From positions 248,001 through 312,000 of the forward strand of contig NZ_LOKW01000025.1 in the NCBI RefSeq assembly GCF_002211305.1: a DNA stretch of 64,000 nt. Direction: 5' to 3'. The DNA is from Rhizobium sp. R634. GTDB taxonomy: Bacteria; Pseudomonadota; Alphaproteobacteria; Rhizobiales; Rhizobiaceae. The position numbers and the translations under genes are program-made. This document shows positions 16,650 through 24,982 of the stretch, piece by piece. Numbering within the stretch: position 1 is the first letter of the stretch; every line of letters starts with the position of its first letter. The notes under the pieces were generated by a model. That model worked only from the letters and a program-made list of their open reading frames with translations. It made no database searches and was not told where the DNA came from.

Positions 16650-16970
16650 TTATCGGGCTGCGGCGCTCTGTTCAGCGTGATCCGCAGCGATCTGCTCATG
16701 ATGCCGGATGACTTCCTTGATGACGAAGTTCAGGAACTTCTCGGCGAAATCCGGGTCCAGATTGGCGGCTTTCGCCAGCTGGCGAAGGCGTTCGATCTGG
16801 TATTCCTCGCGCGCCGGGTCGGCCGGCGGCAGATTGTATTTGGCCTTCAGCACGCCGACCTCTTTGGTGCAGCGGAAGCGTTCGGCCAGCATGTGCACGA
16901 GAGCGGCATCGATATTGTCGATCGACTGGCGATAGCTCGCGAGCTGGGCTTTGACGGCTGGATCAATCAT
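16650..16970 (-). CDS. Chorismate mutase (AroQ type)
   Basis: A 106-residue all-helical chorismate mutase that converts chorismate to prephenate on the way to Phe and Tyr. The family pattern is visible: IDNIDAALVHMLAERF, CTKEVGVLKAKYNLPPADPAREEYQIERLR, and FAEKFLNFVIKEVIRHHE. These carry the expected basic residues and the EE pair. The length matches the stand-alone domain. ATG at 16970; longer readings would only run into the Pro/Gly-rich ffh end in another frame. It lies 16 bases after ffh and 49 before rpsP, a position I recall as common in Rhizobiales. Confidence 0.92.
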   Translation of the reverse strand: MIDPAVKAQLASYRQSIDNIDAALVHMLAERFRCTKEVGVLKAKYNLPPADPAREEYQIERLRQLAKAANLDPDFAEKFLNFVIKEVIRHHEQIAADHAEQSAAAR

Positions 16971-16986
16971 GGGGCAAGCGATCCTT

Positions 16987-18558
16987 TCACTTCTTCTTCG
17001 GCAAGCCGGGCAATCCCGGGAAACCACCACCGAGACCCGGCAGCTTGGCGCCGCCAAGGCCCGGCAAACCACCCGGCAGGCCGCCAAGACCGGGCATGCC
17101 CCCACCCGGCTTTCCCAAACCCGCCGCTTCCGCCTGCTTCTGCAGCGCTTCAAGCTGCTTCGGGTCGATATTCGAGAGATCGGGCATGCCGCCCATGCCG
17201 CCAAGCCCCATCTTGCCGGCAAGGCCGCTCATCATCTGCTTCATCATGCCGCCTTTGCCCTTGCCGCCCATCATCTTCATCATGTCCGCCATCTGGCGGT
17301 GCATTTTCAGAAGCTTGTTGATGGCGGCGGCATCGGTACCGGAGCCGGCGGCGATGCGCTTCTTGCGCGAATGCTTGAGCAGGTCGGGATTGGCGCGCTC
17401 GGCCTTGGTCATCGACTGGATGATGGCGATCTGGCGGCCGAAAAGCTTGTCGTCGAGGCCGGCGGCGGCCATTTTGTCCTTCATACCAGCCATGCCGGGC
17501 ATCATGCCCATGATGCCGCCCATGCCGCCCATTTTCTGCATTTGGCGCAGTTGATCGGCGAGGTCGTTGAGATCGAACTTGCCCTTGGCCATCTTGGCGG
17601 CCATGGCGGCCGCCTTTTCGGCGTCGATGTTTTCCGCCGCGCGCTCGACGAGCGAGACAATGTCGCCCATGCCGAGAATGCGGTCGGCGATACGGCGGGG
17701 ATGGAACTCTTCGAGCTCGCTCATCTTCTCGCCGACGCCGATCAGCTTGATCGGCTTGCCGGTGACGGCACGCATCGAAAGGGCGGCACCGCCGCGGCCG
17801 TCGCCGTCCATGCGGGTCAGCACGAGGCCGGTGATGCCGACGCGTTCGTCGAAGTTGCGGGCGAGGTTGACGGCGTCCTGGCCGGTCAAGCTATCGGCGA
17901 CCAGCAGGATTTCGTGCGGGTTCGACTTCTTCTTGATGTCGGCCATTTCGACCATCAAGGGCTCGTCGATATGCGTGCGGCCGGCGGTGTCGAGGATGAC
18001 CACATCATGGCCGCCGAGCCTGGCCGCCTGTACGGCGCGGGCGGCGATATCGGTCGGCGACTGACCTGATATAACAGGCAGCGTATCGATATTGGCCTGG
18101 GCGCCGAGCTGGCGAAGCTGCTCCTGGGCTGCGGGACGGCGCGTGTCGAGCGACGCCATCAGCACTTTCTTCTTCTCTCGCGTCGACAGGCGATTGGCGA
18201 TCTTGGCTGACGTCGTGGTCTTGCCGGAGCCCTGCAGGCCGACCATCATGACGACGACGGGGGCGGGCGCATGCAGGTCGATGCCGACGCCTTCGCCGCC
18301 CAGCATCTCGATCAACTCGTCATGGACGATCTTGACGACCATCTGGCCGGGCTTGATCGACTTCAGGATCTCGGCGCCGACGGCCTTTTCACGCACGCGG
18401 TCGGTGAAGGAGCGAACGACGTCGAGGGCGACGTCGGCTTCCAGCAGCGCACGGCGAACCTCACGCAGCGCTGCGGAAACATCGGCTTCCGAAAGCGCGC
18501 CACGGCCTGTCAGTCCATTCAGAATGGATCCAAGACGGTCCTGGAGGTTTTCAAACAT
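16987..18558 (-). CDS. ffh: Signal recognition particle protein Ffh
   Basis: A 523-residue GTPase that with 4.5S RNA targets membrane proteins to FtsY. The N domain spans about 1-95, then the G domain with Walker A GLQGSGKT at 107-114, ILDTAGR, and TRMDGDGRGGAALS. The M domain (about 300-450) is very Met-rich for signal-peptide and RNA binding. The last 70 or so residues are a Gly/Pro/Leu low-complexity tail (GLGGLPGGLPGLGG) ending in Lys. AAGGAAGAG precedes the ATG at 18558, and a longer reading from 18630 is rejected. First gene of the operon. A hairpin lies directly upstream of the ribosome site. Confidence 0.97.
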   Translation of the reverse strand: MFENLQDRLGSILNGLTGRGALSEADVSAALREVRRALLEADVALDVVRSFTDRVREKAVGAEILKSIKPGQMVVKIVHDELIEMLGGEGVGIDLHAPAPVVVMMVGLQGSGKTTTSAKIANRLSTREKKKVLMASLDTRRPAAQEQLRQLGAQANIDTLPVISGQSPTDIAARAVQAARLGGHDVVILDTAGRTHIDEPLMVEMADIKKKSNPHEILLVADSLTGQDAVNLARNFDERVGITGLVLTRMDGDGRGGAALSMRAVTGKPIKLIGVGEKMSELEEFHPRRIADRILGMGDIVSLVERAAENIDAEKAAAMAAKMAKGKFDLNDLADQLRQMQKMGGMGGIMGMMPGMAGMKDKMAAAGLDDKLFGRQIAIIQSMTKAERANPDLLKHSRKKRIAAGSGTDAAAINKLLKMHRQMADMMKMMGGKGKGGMMKQMMSGLAGKMGLGGMGGMPDLSNIDPKQLEALQKQAEAAGLGKPGGGMPGLGGLPGGLPGLGGAKLPGLGGGFPGLPGLPKKK

Positions 18559-18573
18559 CGGCTCTTCCTTGAT

Positions 18574-18606
18574 ACGTTTCGGGCGGGTTCGATCTGCCCG
18601 AAACGT
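18574..18606 (-). promoter_or_regulatory. ffh: Hairpin in the ffh 5' leader
   Basis: ACGTTTCGGGC (18574-18584) and GCCCGAAACGT (18596-18606) form a perfect 11-bp stem with an 11-base loop. On the minus strand it ends about eight bases before the AAGGAAGAG ribosome site of ffh. It could control translation or stabilise the mRNA. No T-run follows it. Confidence 0.55.
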
Positions 18607-18641
18607 CGTGCTTTTCCTTGACGAAAACAAGACGCAAAGCC

Positions 18642-18738
18642 AAAAAGCACCCGAGGGCGCATCGCGCTGTCGGGTGTTGACCTCCGGGATCTCGAAGTCC
18701 CGGTCGGCGGCTCGGAGTCATGCGGCTCGTCGCGGATT
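18642..18738 (-). ncRNA. Candidate small RNA or attenuated leader upstream of ffh
   Basis: On the minus strand, downstream of a promoter-like sequence, there are two hairpins. One is CCGGGA/TCCCGG (18684-18703). The other is a long stem, CACCCGA plus GCGC arms (18648-18676) with a three-base loop and a C then five T (18642-18646), an intrinsic-terminator form. The predicted transcript is about 97 bases. It may be a free-standing sRNA or a premature-termination leader for ffh. It has no 4.5S RNA signature and I recognise no family. Confidence 0.45.
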
Positions 18739-18744
18739 GGGCGC

Positions 18745-18773
18745 GATAAACAGGAAAGCGCCGGGAAAGTCAA
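18745..18773 (-). promoter_or_regulatory. Candidate sigma-70-type promoter on the minus strand
   Basis: On the minus strand, TTGACT (18773-18768, preceded by C as in rhizobial CTTGAC boxes), a 17-base spacer and TTTATC (18750-18745). The -35 is strong and the -10 weak. It points towards ffh and predicts a start near 18738. Confidence 0.45.
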
Positions 18774-18979
18774 GGCGAATACGCGGAATGACCGCATGCG
18801 GGCTTTTCAGACGCCGCACGAAGTGGGCGCGACGCAGTAAAAATTCCAGTCCGCAGTCCAAATTCGCTGTAGCGGCCAGTTGCAAAATATTCTGCTTGTG
18901 ATTCTACTTTCTACTTAAGTGCATCCTGTAAAATGATTCGTGAATATCCTTGATGCCGGATGATCCGGCGGAGATATCG

Positions 18980-19183
18980 ATGATCAATGCTGATATTGAA
19001 AGCTGGGCGCTGGCACGGGCCCATCATATTGTCCTGAACGAAGGCCTGAATCTGGCAAAGGCGGCACAGGATCTGGATCGCAAACGGTCCCGCTCCATGG
19101 TCTACGAGCTGAGAAAGGTCATCACCGCCGCGATCGTCGAGGCGCATGCGGCGTCCTTCGAAGCCGAAGGCGGGCAGCGGTAG
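18980..19183 (+). CDS. Small hypothetical protein
   Basis: A 67-residue protein, family not recognised. It is mostly charged and helical (IESWALARAHHIVLNEGLNLAKAAQDLDRKRS, then VYELRKVITAAIVEAHAASFEA), with no signal peptide or membrane segment. The ATG at 18980 has GGAG at 18970-18973; an in-frame start at 18950 has no ribosome site. Codon choice is like its neighbours. It lies 111 bases upstream of dapF on the same strand and may be expressed independently. Confidence 0.65.
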   Translation: MINADIESWALARAHHIVLNEGLNLAKAAQDLDRKRSRSMVYELRKVITAAIVEAHAASFEAEGGQR

Positions 19184-19294
19184 AAGCCGGGCGGTTTCAA
19201 GGCTCAGCCGGCTGCAGCGCCTGCGCGGTACTCACCCACTGGTAATTCCTTCGCATTTCCGCCATATACAGCGGAAAGACGGACGGAATATACG

Positions 19295-20200
19295 ATGAGC
19301 GCAACAGTCGAATTCGCAAGGATGAACGGGCTTGGCAACAAGATCTTGGTCGTCGACATGCGAGGGCGGCCGGATAAAGTGACGTCCGCAGCGGCGGTCG
19401 CGCTCAATGCGGATCCTGAGACCGAGTTCGATCAGATCATGGCGATCCATGATCCGAAGGCTGACGGCACCGATGCCTTCATCGATATCCTGAATTCCGA
19501 CGGCTCGAAGGCGCAGGCCTGTGGCAACGGCACGCGCTGCGTCGTGCAGGCGCTTGCCGCCGAGACCGGCCGGAAGGCCTTCACCTTCCAGACCGTCGCC
19601 GGCATCCTCAATGCCGTCGAGCACGAGGACGGGACGGTCTCCGTCGATATGGGCCGGCCGGTTTTCGATTGGGACAAGATCCCGCTCTCGGAAGAATTCC
19701 ACGATACCAGCCGCATCGAGCTGCAGATCGGCCCGATCGACAATCCGGTGCTGCATTCGCCTTCGGCCATGTCGATGGGCAATCCGCATGCGATCTTCTG
19801 GGTGGACCGGGACGTAATGTCCTACGATCTCGCCCGCTTCGGGCCGCTGCTGGAAAACCATCCGATGTTTCCGGAGCGCGCCAACATCACACTGGCGCAG
19901 GTGACCTCGCCGACATCGATGACGACGCGCACCTGGGAGCGCGGCGCGGGCCTGACGCTTGCCTGCGGCTCTGCCGCCTGTTCTGCCGCCGTCAGCGCCG
20001 CGCGCACCGGCCGCACCGGCCGCAAGGTGACGATCAATGTGGCGAGCGCCAAACCGCCGGCGACACTTTCGATCGAATGGCGCGAGCGCGACGATCACGT
20101 CATCATGACCGGCCCGGCCGAATGGGAATGGTCTGGCAGGCTCGATCCTTCGACCGGCTTATGGTCGCGCGATGCGGACCGGGGAGCCGAGGCGCAGTGA
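19295..20200 (+). CDS. dapF: Diaminopimelate epimerase
   Basis: A 301-residue, PLP-independent racemase that converts LL- to meso-diaminopimelate for lysine and peptidoglycan. The two catalytic cysteines are in NGTRCVVQ and LACGSAACSAAV, and the fold marks MNGLGNK and MSMGNPHAIFW are present. GGACGG lies upstream of the ATG. The stop overlaps the next gene's GTG as GTGA, so dapF and mtaB are translationally coupled. Confidence 0.97.
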   Translation: MSATVEFARMNGLGNKILVVDMRGRPDKVTSAAAVALNADPETEFDQIMAIHDPKADGTDAFIDILNSDGSKAQACGNGTRCVVQALAAETGRKAFTFQTVAGILNAVEHEDGTVSVDMGRPVFDWDKIPLSEEFHDTSRIELQIGPIDNPVLHSPSAMSMGNPHAIFWVDRDVMSYDLARFGPLLENHPMFPERANITLAQVTSPTSMTTRTWERGAGLTLACGSAACSAAVSAARTGRTGRKVTINVASAKPPATLSIEWRERDDHVIMTGPAEWEWSGRLDPSTGLWSRDADRGAEAQ

Positions 20201-21468
20201 GCGGCATCGAGGTCATTACCTTCGGCTGCCGCCTCAACACATATGAATCCGAAGTGATGAAGGCGCAGGCCGAAAAGGCGGGGCTCAACAATGCCGTCCT
20301 CGTCAATACCTGTGCCGTGACCGGCGAGGCCGTGCGCCAGGCCCGCCAGGCGATCCGCCGGGCGCGGCGCGACAATCCGCATGCGCGCATCATCGTCACC
20401 GGCTGCGCCGCACAGACGGAAAAAGAAACCTTCGCCGCCATGGCGGAGGTCGATGCCGTGCTCGGCAACGAGGAGAAGCTTTCGAGCGCTTCCTATCGCA
20501 GCCTGCCGGATTTCGGCGTTTCGGCCGAAGAGAAGCTGCGCGTCAACGATATCATGAGCGTCAAGGCGACGGCGCCGCAGATGGTCAGGCACATTGACGG
20601 GCACGTGCGCGCCTTCATCCAGGTGCAGAACGGCTGCGACCACCGCTGCACCTTCTGCATTATCCCCTATGGCCGCGGTAATTCCCGCTCGGTGCCGATG
20701 GGCGCCGTCGTCGATCAGGCCCGCAGGCTTACCGACAGCGGTTATCGCGAGATCGTGCTGACGGGGGTCGACGCCACCAGCTATGGCGGCGATCTGCCGG
20801 GGACGCCGACGCTCGGCCTTCTGGCGAAGACGCTGCTGAAACAGCTTCCGGATATAAGCCGACTCAGGCTTTCGTCGATCGACAGCATCGAGGCCGATGC
20901 CCATTTGATGGATCTCATCGCCGACGAGCCGCGCTTCATGCCGCATCTGCATCTGTCGCTGCAGCATGGCGACGACATGATCCTGAAGCGGATGAAGCGC
21001 CGGCATTCGCGCGCCGATGCGCTGCGTTTCATCGAAGACGCGCGCCGCCTGCGCCCCGGGATGAGCTTCGGCGCCGATATGATCGCCGGTTTCCCCACAG
21101 AAACGGAAGAGATGTTCGGCAATGCCGTGCGGCTGGCCGAAGAGGCCGGCATCGCGCATCTGCATGTTTTCCCTTACAGCCCGCGTCCCGGCACGCCGGC
21201 CGCCCGCATGCCGCAGCTTGACCGGGCGCTCGTTAAGGATCGCGCCGCACGGCTGCGCGCCACTGGACATAAGCTCCATCAATTCCATCTCGATGGCATG
21301 ATCGGAACCCGGCAGTGGCTGCTTGTCGAAAACAACGGCCTGGCGCATACGGAGAACTTCACGCTGGTCGCAGCGGCCGGCCTCCGCCCCGGCGAACTTG
21401 TGCCGGCCACCATCACCGGCCACAATGGCAAGCATCTCGACATGCAATTGACGGCCGCAGCGGCCTGA
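20197..21468 (+). CDS. mtaB: tRNA t6A37 methylthiotransferase MtaB
   Basis: A 423-residue radical-SAM enzyme that adds a methylthio group to t6A37 (ms2t6A) in tRNAs reading ANN codons. The N-terminal domain has the three cluster cysteines (TFGCRLNTYESE, VNTCAVTGEA, VTGCAAQTE). The radical-SAM site is NGCDHRCTFCIIPYGRG with CxxxCxxC, and a TRAM-like C-terminus follows. The start is GTG at 20197 overlapping the dapF stop; a longer reading frame running back into dapF is only an overlap. Confidence 0.95.
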   Translation: MSGIEVITFGCRLNTYESEVMKAQAEKAGLNNAVLVNTCAVTGEAVRQARQAIRRARRDNPHARIIVTGCAAQTEKETFAAMAEVDAVLGNEEKLSSASYRSLPDFGVSAEEKLRVNDIMSVKATAPQMVRHIDGHVRAFIQVQNGCDHRCTFCIIPYGRGNSRSVPMGAVVDQARRLTDSGYREIVLTGVDATSYGGDLPGTPTLGLLAKTLLKQLPDISRLRLSSIDSIEADAHLMDLIADEPRFMPHLHLSLQHGDDMILKRMKRRHSRADALRFIEDARRLRPGMSFGADMIAGFPTETEEMFGNAVRLAEEAGIAHLHVFPYSPRPGTPAARMPQLDRALVKDRAARLRATGHKLHQFHLDGMIGTRQWLLVENNGLAHTENFTLVAAAGLRPGELVPATITGHNGKHLDMQLTAAAA

Positions 21469-21484
21469 CTTTCACGGAATCCCC

Positions 21485-23062
21485 ATGGCGCTCAGTTTCA
21501 TCAAAAAGGTCTTCACCTTCGGCAAGCCGGCTGAAGAGCCCGTGCCCGAGGCCGTGGAAAGGGAACTCGAGCCGCGCTCGCGCGACGAAGATCTGCCGAT
21601 CGCGGACGATCCCGTTCTTCCCGAGGAGATGGATACGGCCGGCGGGCCGGCGGCGGATATTGATGAAGCGTCAGTAGAGCCGGAATCTGCCGACGCCGAA
21701 ACCGAAGTGCTGCCGCCGGCCGATCATCTGGGCGACATGGGCGTCGTGCCGTTGTCGCTGCTGGAGGCCGAGGCGGAAGCGGAGGAAAATACCCTCCCTA
21801 CCCTGCCGGGCGTCCCCCCCACAGGTGGGGGGACTGAGCAGTTGGATGCCGCTCGCCAATCAATAGATTTAGAGAGTGCGCCCGCAGATGTGGAGAGTGA
21901 GCCGGCTGCTGCGGATGATGCCGTCAATGTGGCGGAAGACATCGCCGCTAGTTTCCCCCCACCTGTGGGGGGGATGCCCGGCAGGGTAGGGAGGGAAGCC
22001 ACAGATCGCGAGCTTTCCGTCGAAACGCCCCTGCCGCCATCGGAGACGATAGAGCCAGCGCCAGTCGTCGAGCCGATTCTCCCAAAAGGCTTCGCCACCG
22101 GCCCTGCGATCGTCGAACCGCAACCCATAATCCCGCAGCCGAAACTCAGCTGGTTCCAGCGGCTGCGCAACGGCCTTGCGCGCACCTCCTCGCAGCTGAC
22201 CGGCCAGATCACTGCGCTCTTTACCAAGCGCAAACTCGACGACGAGACGCTGCAGGATCTCGAAGACCTGCTGATCCAGGCCGATCTCGGCGTCGAGACG
22301 GCGCTGCGCGTCACCGATACGCTGGCTTCCGAGCGCTACGGCAAGGACGTCACCGGCGAGGATGTCAGCCGCATCATGGCGTCCGAAATCGCCAAGGTTT
22401 TGAAGCCGGTCGCCAAGCCGTTGCAGCTCGACCTCTCGCACAAGCCGCATGTCATCCTCGTTGTCGGCGTCAACGGCACCGGCAAGACGACGACGATCGG
22501 CAAGCTCGCGGCGAAGCTTTCCGGCGCCGGGTTGAAGGTGATGCTGGCTGCCGGCGACACGTTCCGCGCGGCGGCGATCGAGCAGCTGAAGATCTGGGCC
22601 GAGCGGACCAATTCCGAATTCGTCGGCACCAAGCTCGGCGCCGACGCCGCCGGCCTTGCCTATGACGCCTTCGAGCAGGCGAAGGCCAAGAAGTGCGACG
22701 TGCTGATCGTCGACACCGCCGGCCGCCTGCAGAACAAGGCCGAGCTGATGGCCGAGCTCGAGAAGATCGTGCGCGTGCTCGGCAAGCTCGATCCCGATGC
22801 GCCGCATACGGTGCTGCAGACGCTCGACGCCACGACGGGGCAGAATGCGCTGAGCCAGGTCGAGATCTTCCGCAATGTCGCCGGCGTCAACGGGCTGATC
22901 ATGACCAAGCTCGACGGCACGGCGCGCGGCGGCATTCTTGTGGCCATCTCCGCCAAGCACAAGCTGCCGGTCTACTTCATCGGCGTCGGCGAGGGTGTCG
23001 ACGATCTGGAGCCGTTCGAGGCCGAGGATTTCGCCCATGCCATTGCCGGGCTTCCCCAATGA
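21485..23062 (+). CDS. ftsY: Signal recognition particle receptor FtsY
   Basis: A 525-residue SRP receptor GTPase at the inner membrane. It has an acidic N-terminal A domain (about 1-215), then the NG domain with Walker A GVNGTGKT at about 328, GDTFRAAAIEQLKIWAER, IVDTAGRLQNKAELM and TKLDGTARGGI. The A domain is interrupted in frame by a 204-bp inverted-repeat element (21792-21995, residues about 103-171) that reads TLPTLPGVPPTGGG at one end and PPPVGGMPGRVGR at the other. Linker length is tolerant, so the protein is probably functional. It follows mtaB by 16 bases. Confidence 0.96.
   Translation: MALSFIKKVFTFGKPAEEPVPEAVERELEPRSRDEDLPIADDPVLPEEMDTAGGPAADIDEASVEPESADAETEVLPPADHLGDMGVVPLSLLEAEAEAEENTLPTLPGVPPTGGGTEQLDAARQSIDLESAPADVESEPAAADDAVNVAEDIAASFPPPVGGMPGRVGREATDRELSVETPLPPSETIEPAPVVEPILPKGFATGPAIVEPQPIIPQPKLSWFQRLRNGLARTSSQLTGQITALFTKRKLDDETLQDLEDLLIQADLGVETALRVTDTLASERYGKDVTGEDVSRIMASEIAKVLKPVAKPLQLDLSHKPHVILVVGVNGTGKTTTIGKLAAKLSGAGLKVMLAAGDTFRAAAIEQLKIWAERTNSEFVGTKLGADAAGLAYDAFEQAKAKKCDVLIVDTAGRLQNKAELMAELEKIVRVLGKLDPDAPHTVLQTLDATTGQNALSQVEIFRNVAGVNGLIMTKLDGTARGGILVAISAKHKLPVYFIGVGEGVDDLEPFEAEDFAHAIAGLPQ
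21792..21995. repeat. 204-bp inverted-repeat (MITE/RPE-like) element inside ftsY
   Basis: The left end 21792-21833 (starts CCCTCCCTACCCTGCCGGGC) and right end 21954-21995 are 42-bp inverted repeats identical at 41 of 42 positions. Each contains a CCCCCCAC-AG-GTGGGGGG hairpin. The whole is 204 bp, a multiple of three, with no stop in the ftsY frame. I see no clear target-site duplication. The 120-bp middle encodes an acidic stretch and may be part of the element or original ftsY sequence. Confidence 0.8.
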
Positions 23063-23140
23063 TGCCACAGATAAGCCGCCGAAGGCCTGCAAGGGACGCT
23101 CGGGAAACGAATTTTCAGAAATAGCAGGTTCGAAGAACGC

Positions 23141-23785
23141 ATGACCACCGAAAGCGATATCACGCCGAGCGCGGCCGACCGCCATCATCCGATGCTGAAA
23201 CTGGCGCTGGAACTCGGGCCGCTGATGATCTTCTTCTTTGCCAATCTGCGCGGTCAGTGGCTGGTGGAGAAATTTCCGGCTCTCTCCGAACTGGGCGGCC
23301 CGCTCTTCGTCGCGACCGCGCTCTTCATGGGGGCGACGGTCATTTCGCTCTCCGTTTCCAAGGTCGTGCTCGGCCATCTGCCGATCATGCCTTTCGTCTC
23401 AGGCATCGTCGTCGTCATCTTCGGCTCGCTCTCGATCTGGCTGCAGAACGAGACCTTCATCAAGATGAAGCCGACTATCGTCAACGCGCTTTTCGGGGTC
23501 GTCCTGCTTGGCGGGCTCGCCTTCGGCCGGTCGCTGCTCGGCTATGTCTTCAACGCCGCCTTCCAGCTCGATGCCGAAGGCTGGCGCAAGCTGACCATCC
23601 GCTGGGGCGTCTTCTTCCTGTTCCTCGCGGTGCTGAACGAAGTCGTTTGGCGCAATTTTTCGGATGATACTTGGGTCGCCTTCAAGGTCTGGGGCACGAT
23701 GCCGATCACCATCATCTTCACCCTGGCGCAGATGCCGCTGGTGCTCAAGCATAGCCTCAACCCGGAGACGGACGGCGAAAAATGA
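23141..23785 (+). CDS. yciB: Inner-membrane septation protein A (YciB/IspZ family)
   Basis: A 214-residue membrane protein with about five helices. The family marks ELGPLMIFFFANLRG near residue 26 and RWGVFFLFLAVLNEVVWR with NFSDDTWVAFKVWG near 150-180 are clear. YciB affects cell-envelope synthesis and septation; its molecular role is not settled. It starts 78 bases after ftsY, and its stop overlaps the next start as ATGA, so it is coupled to the DUF2585 gene. Long, Asp/His-rich N-terminus (SAADRHHP). Confidence 0.92.
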   Translation: MTTESDITPSAADRHHPMLKLALELGPLMIFFFANLRGQWLVEKFPALSELGGPLFVATALFMGATVISLSVSKVVLGHLPIMPFVSGIVVVIFGSLSIWLQNETFIKMKPTIVNALFGVVLLGGLAFGRSLLGYVFNAAFQLDAEGWRKLTIRWGVFFLFLAVLNEVVWRNFSDDTWVAFKVWGTMPITIIFTLAQMPLVLKHSLNPETDGEK

Positions 23786-24369
23786 GCACTGCAGAAGCCG
23801 AATATCGTGTGAGACACCAGAGCTTCTGGTTCGTCGCCTGCCTCGCAGTGCTGGTCGCCCAGATCGTCGCCGAATATATGATGGGCCGCGTGCCGATCTG
23901 CGCCTGCGGCTATGTCAAGCTGTGGGAGGGCGGGGTCAATACCAGCGGCAATTCGCAGCATCTGTCGGACTGGTACACGCCGTCGCACATCATACACGGC
24001 TTCCTGTTCTACGGGCTCAGCCACCTAGTCCTGCGCCGCAAACCGCTGGCGGCAAAGCTGTTGATGGCGCTGTTCATCGAATCCGCCTGGGAACTCCTGG
24101 AAAATTCACCTCTCATCATCGACCGCTACCGGACGGCGACGATCGCGCTGGATTATTACGGCGACAGCATCCTGAATTCGGCAATGGACACCGCCTTCAT
24201 GTGCCTCGGCTTCTTCTTTGCCTGGCGCGCACCGGTGGCGCTGACGGTGGCGATTGCCATCTTCTTCGAGATTTTCACCGGTTATGTAATCCGGGACAAT
24301 CTGACGCTCAACGTGGTGATGCTGATTTGGCCGATGGAGGCGATCAAGGTCTGGCAGGGTGGGCTATAG
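23782..24369 (+). CDS. UPF0314 / DUF2585 membrane protein
   Basis: A 195-residue inner-membrane protein with about four to five helices, in a family I recall mainly from Rhizobiales. Recognisable segments are MGRVPICACGYVKLWEGGVNTSGNSQHLSDWYTPSHIIHG (residues about 34-74), with two closely spaced Cys (CACG), and ESAWELLENSPLIIDRYR (about 98-115). Function unknown. The ATG overlaps the yciB stop by four bases (ATGA), indicating translational coupling. It converges on ccmG with seven bases between stops. Confidence 0.88.
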   Translation: MSTAEAEYRVRHQSFWFVACLAVLVAQIVAEYMMGRVPICACGYVKLWEGGVNTSGNSQHLSDWYTPSHIIHGFLFYGLSHLVLRRKPLAAKLLMALFIESAWELLENSPLIIDRYRTATIALDYYGDSILNSAMDTAFMCLGFFFAWRAPVALTVAIAIFFEIFTGYVIRDNLTLNVVMLIWPMEAIKVWQGGL

Positions 24370-24376
24370 GTGATAA

Positions 24377-24982
24377 TTACGAAGCCGGCTTCCCCAGCGC
24401 TTTTTCCATCGCTGGAAACAGCCCTTCCTTCAGGCTGATGTCGTCGAAGGGGCCGACGCGTTTGTAGAGGATCCTACCATCGGGGCCGACGAGGTAGCTT
24501 TCCGGAATGCCGTAAACGCCCCAGTCGATCGCCGCCTTGCCATTGGGATCGACGCCGATCGCCTGGTAGGGATTGCCGAGTTCGCCGAGGAAACGCAGGG
24601 CGTTCTCGTTCTTGTCCTTGTAATTGATGGCTACGATGTTCAGGCGCCCGTCTTTCGCCAGATCCTTCAGAATAGGATGTTCGTCGCGGCAGGGAACGCA
24701 CCATGAGGCGAAGACATTGACCAGCGTCAGCTTGCCTTTGACCGCGGCGTCGGTCAGCGCCGGCAGGTTCGAACCGTCGAGCGGCTGAAGGTTCAGCGAC
24801 GGCGCCTTGGTGCCGATCAGGGCGGAAGGGATTTCGGCGATGTTTTTGCCGTGGAAATCCTGGTCGTAGAGCATCTTGGCGGCCGTCGCCGCAATGCCGC
24901 CGAAGACGAGGAGCGGCAGAAGCGCCAGCGCATAGCTGGCAAATCCACGCGGCTTGATCTTGGTTTCACGCGTCTCGCTCAT
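24377..24982 (-). CDS. ccmG: Cytochrome c maturation thiol-disulfide protein CcmG/DsbE
   Basis: A 201-residue thioredoxin-like protein anchored by one N-terminal helix (about 13-38) and facing the periplasm. It keeps apocytochrome c haem-binding cysteines reduced. The active site WCVPC is at residues 94-98 within VNVFASWCVPCRDEHP, followed by YGIPESYLVGPDG with the cis-Pro of the fold. Its ATG overlaps the ccmD stop (ATGA). Called cycY in some rhizobia. Last gene of the ccmABCDG run. Confidence 0.95.
   Translation of the reverse strand: MSETRETKIKPRGFASYALALLPLLVFGGIAATAAKMLYDQDFHGKNIAEIPSALIGTKAPSLNLQPLDGSNLPALTDAAVKGKLTLVNVFASWCVPCRDEHPILKDLAKDGRLNIVAINYKDKNENALRFLGELGNPYQAIGVDPNGKAAIDWGVYGIPESYLVGPDGRILYKRVGPFDDISLKEGLFPAMEKALGKPAS

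Larger units (their letters stand above)
18559..18979. other. 421-base region without a clear protein gene
   Basis: Between the divergent ffh (minus) and the small ORF at 18980 (plus). It holds, on the minus strand, a promoter-like pair (18745-18773), two hairpins with a terminator-like tail (18642-18703) and a hairpin next to the ffh start (18574-18606). The part nearest 18980 is AT-rich (18840-18930) and could hold a plus-strand promoter, which I could not define. Confidence 0.6.

Noticed and set aside
18581..18600. GGCGGGTTCGATCTGCC looked like a tRNA T-arm
   Set aside because: No acceptor, D or anticodon arms can be drawn around it; it fits better as a leader hairpin of ffh.
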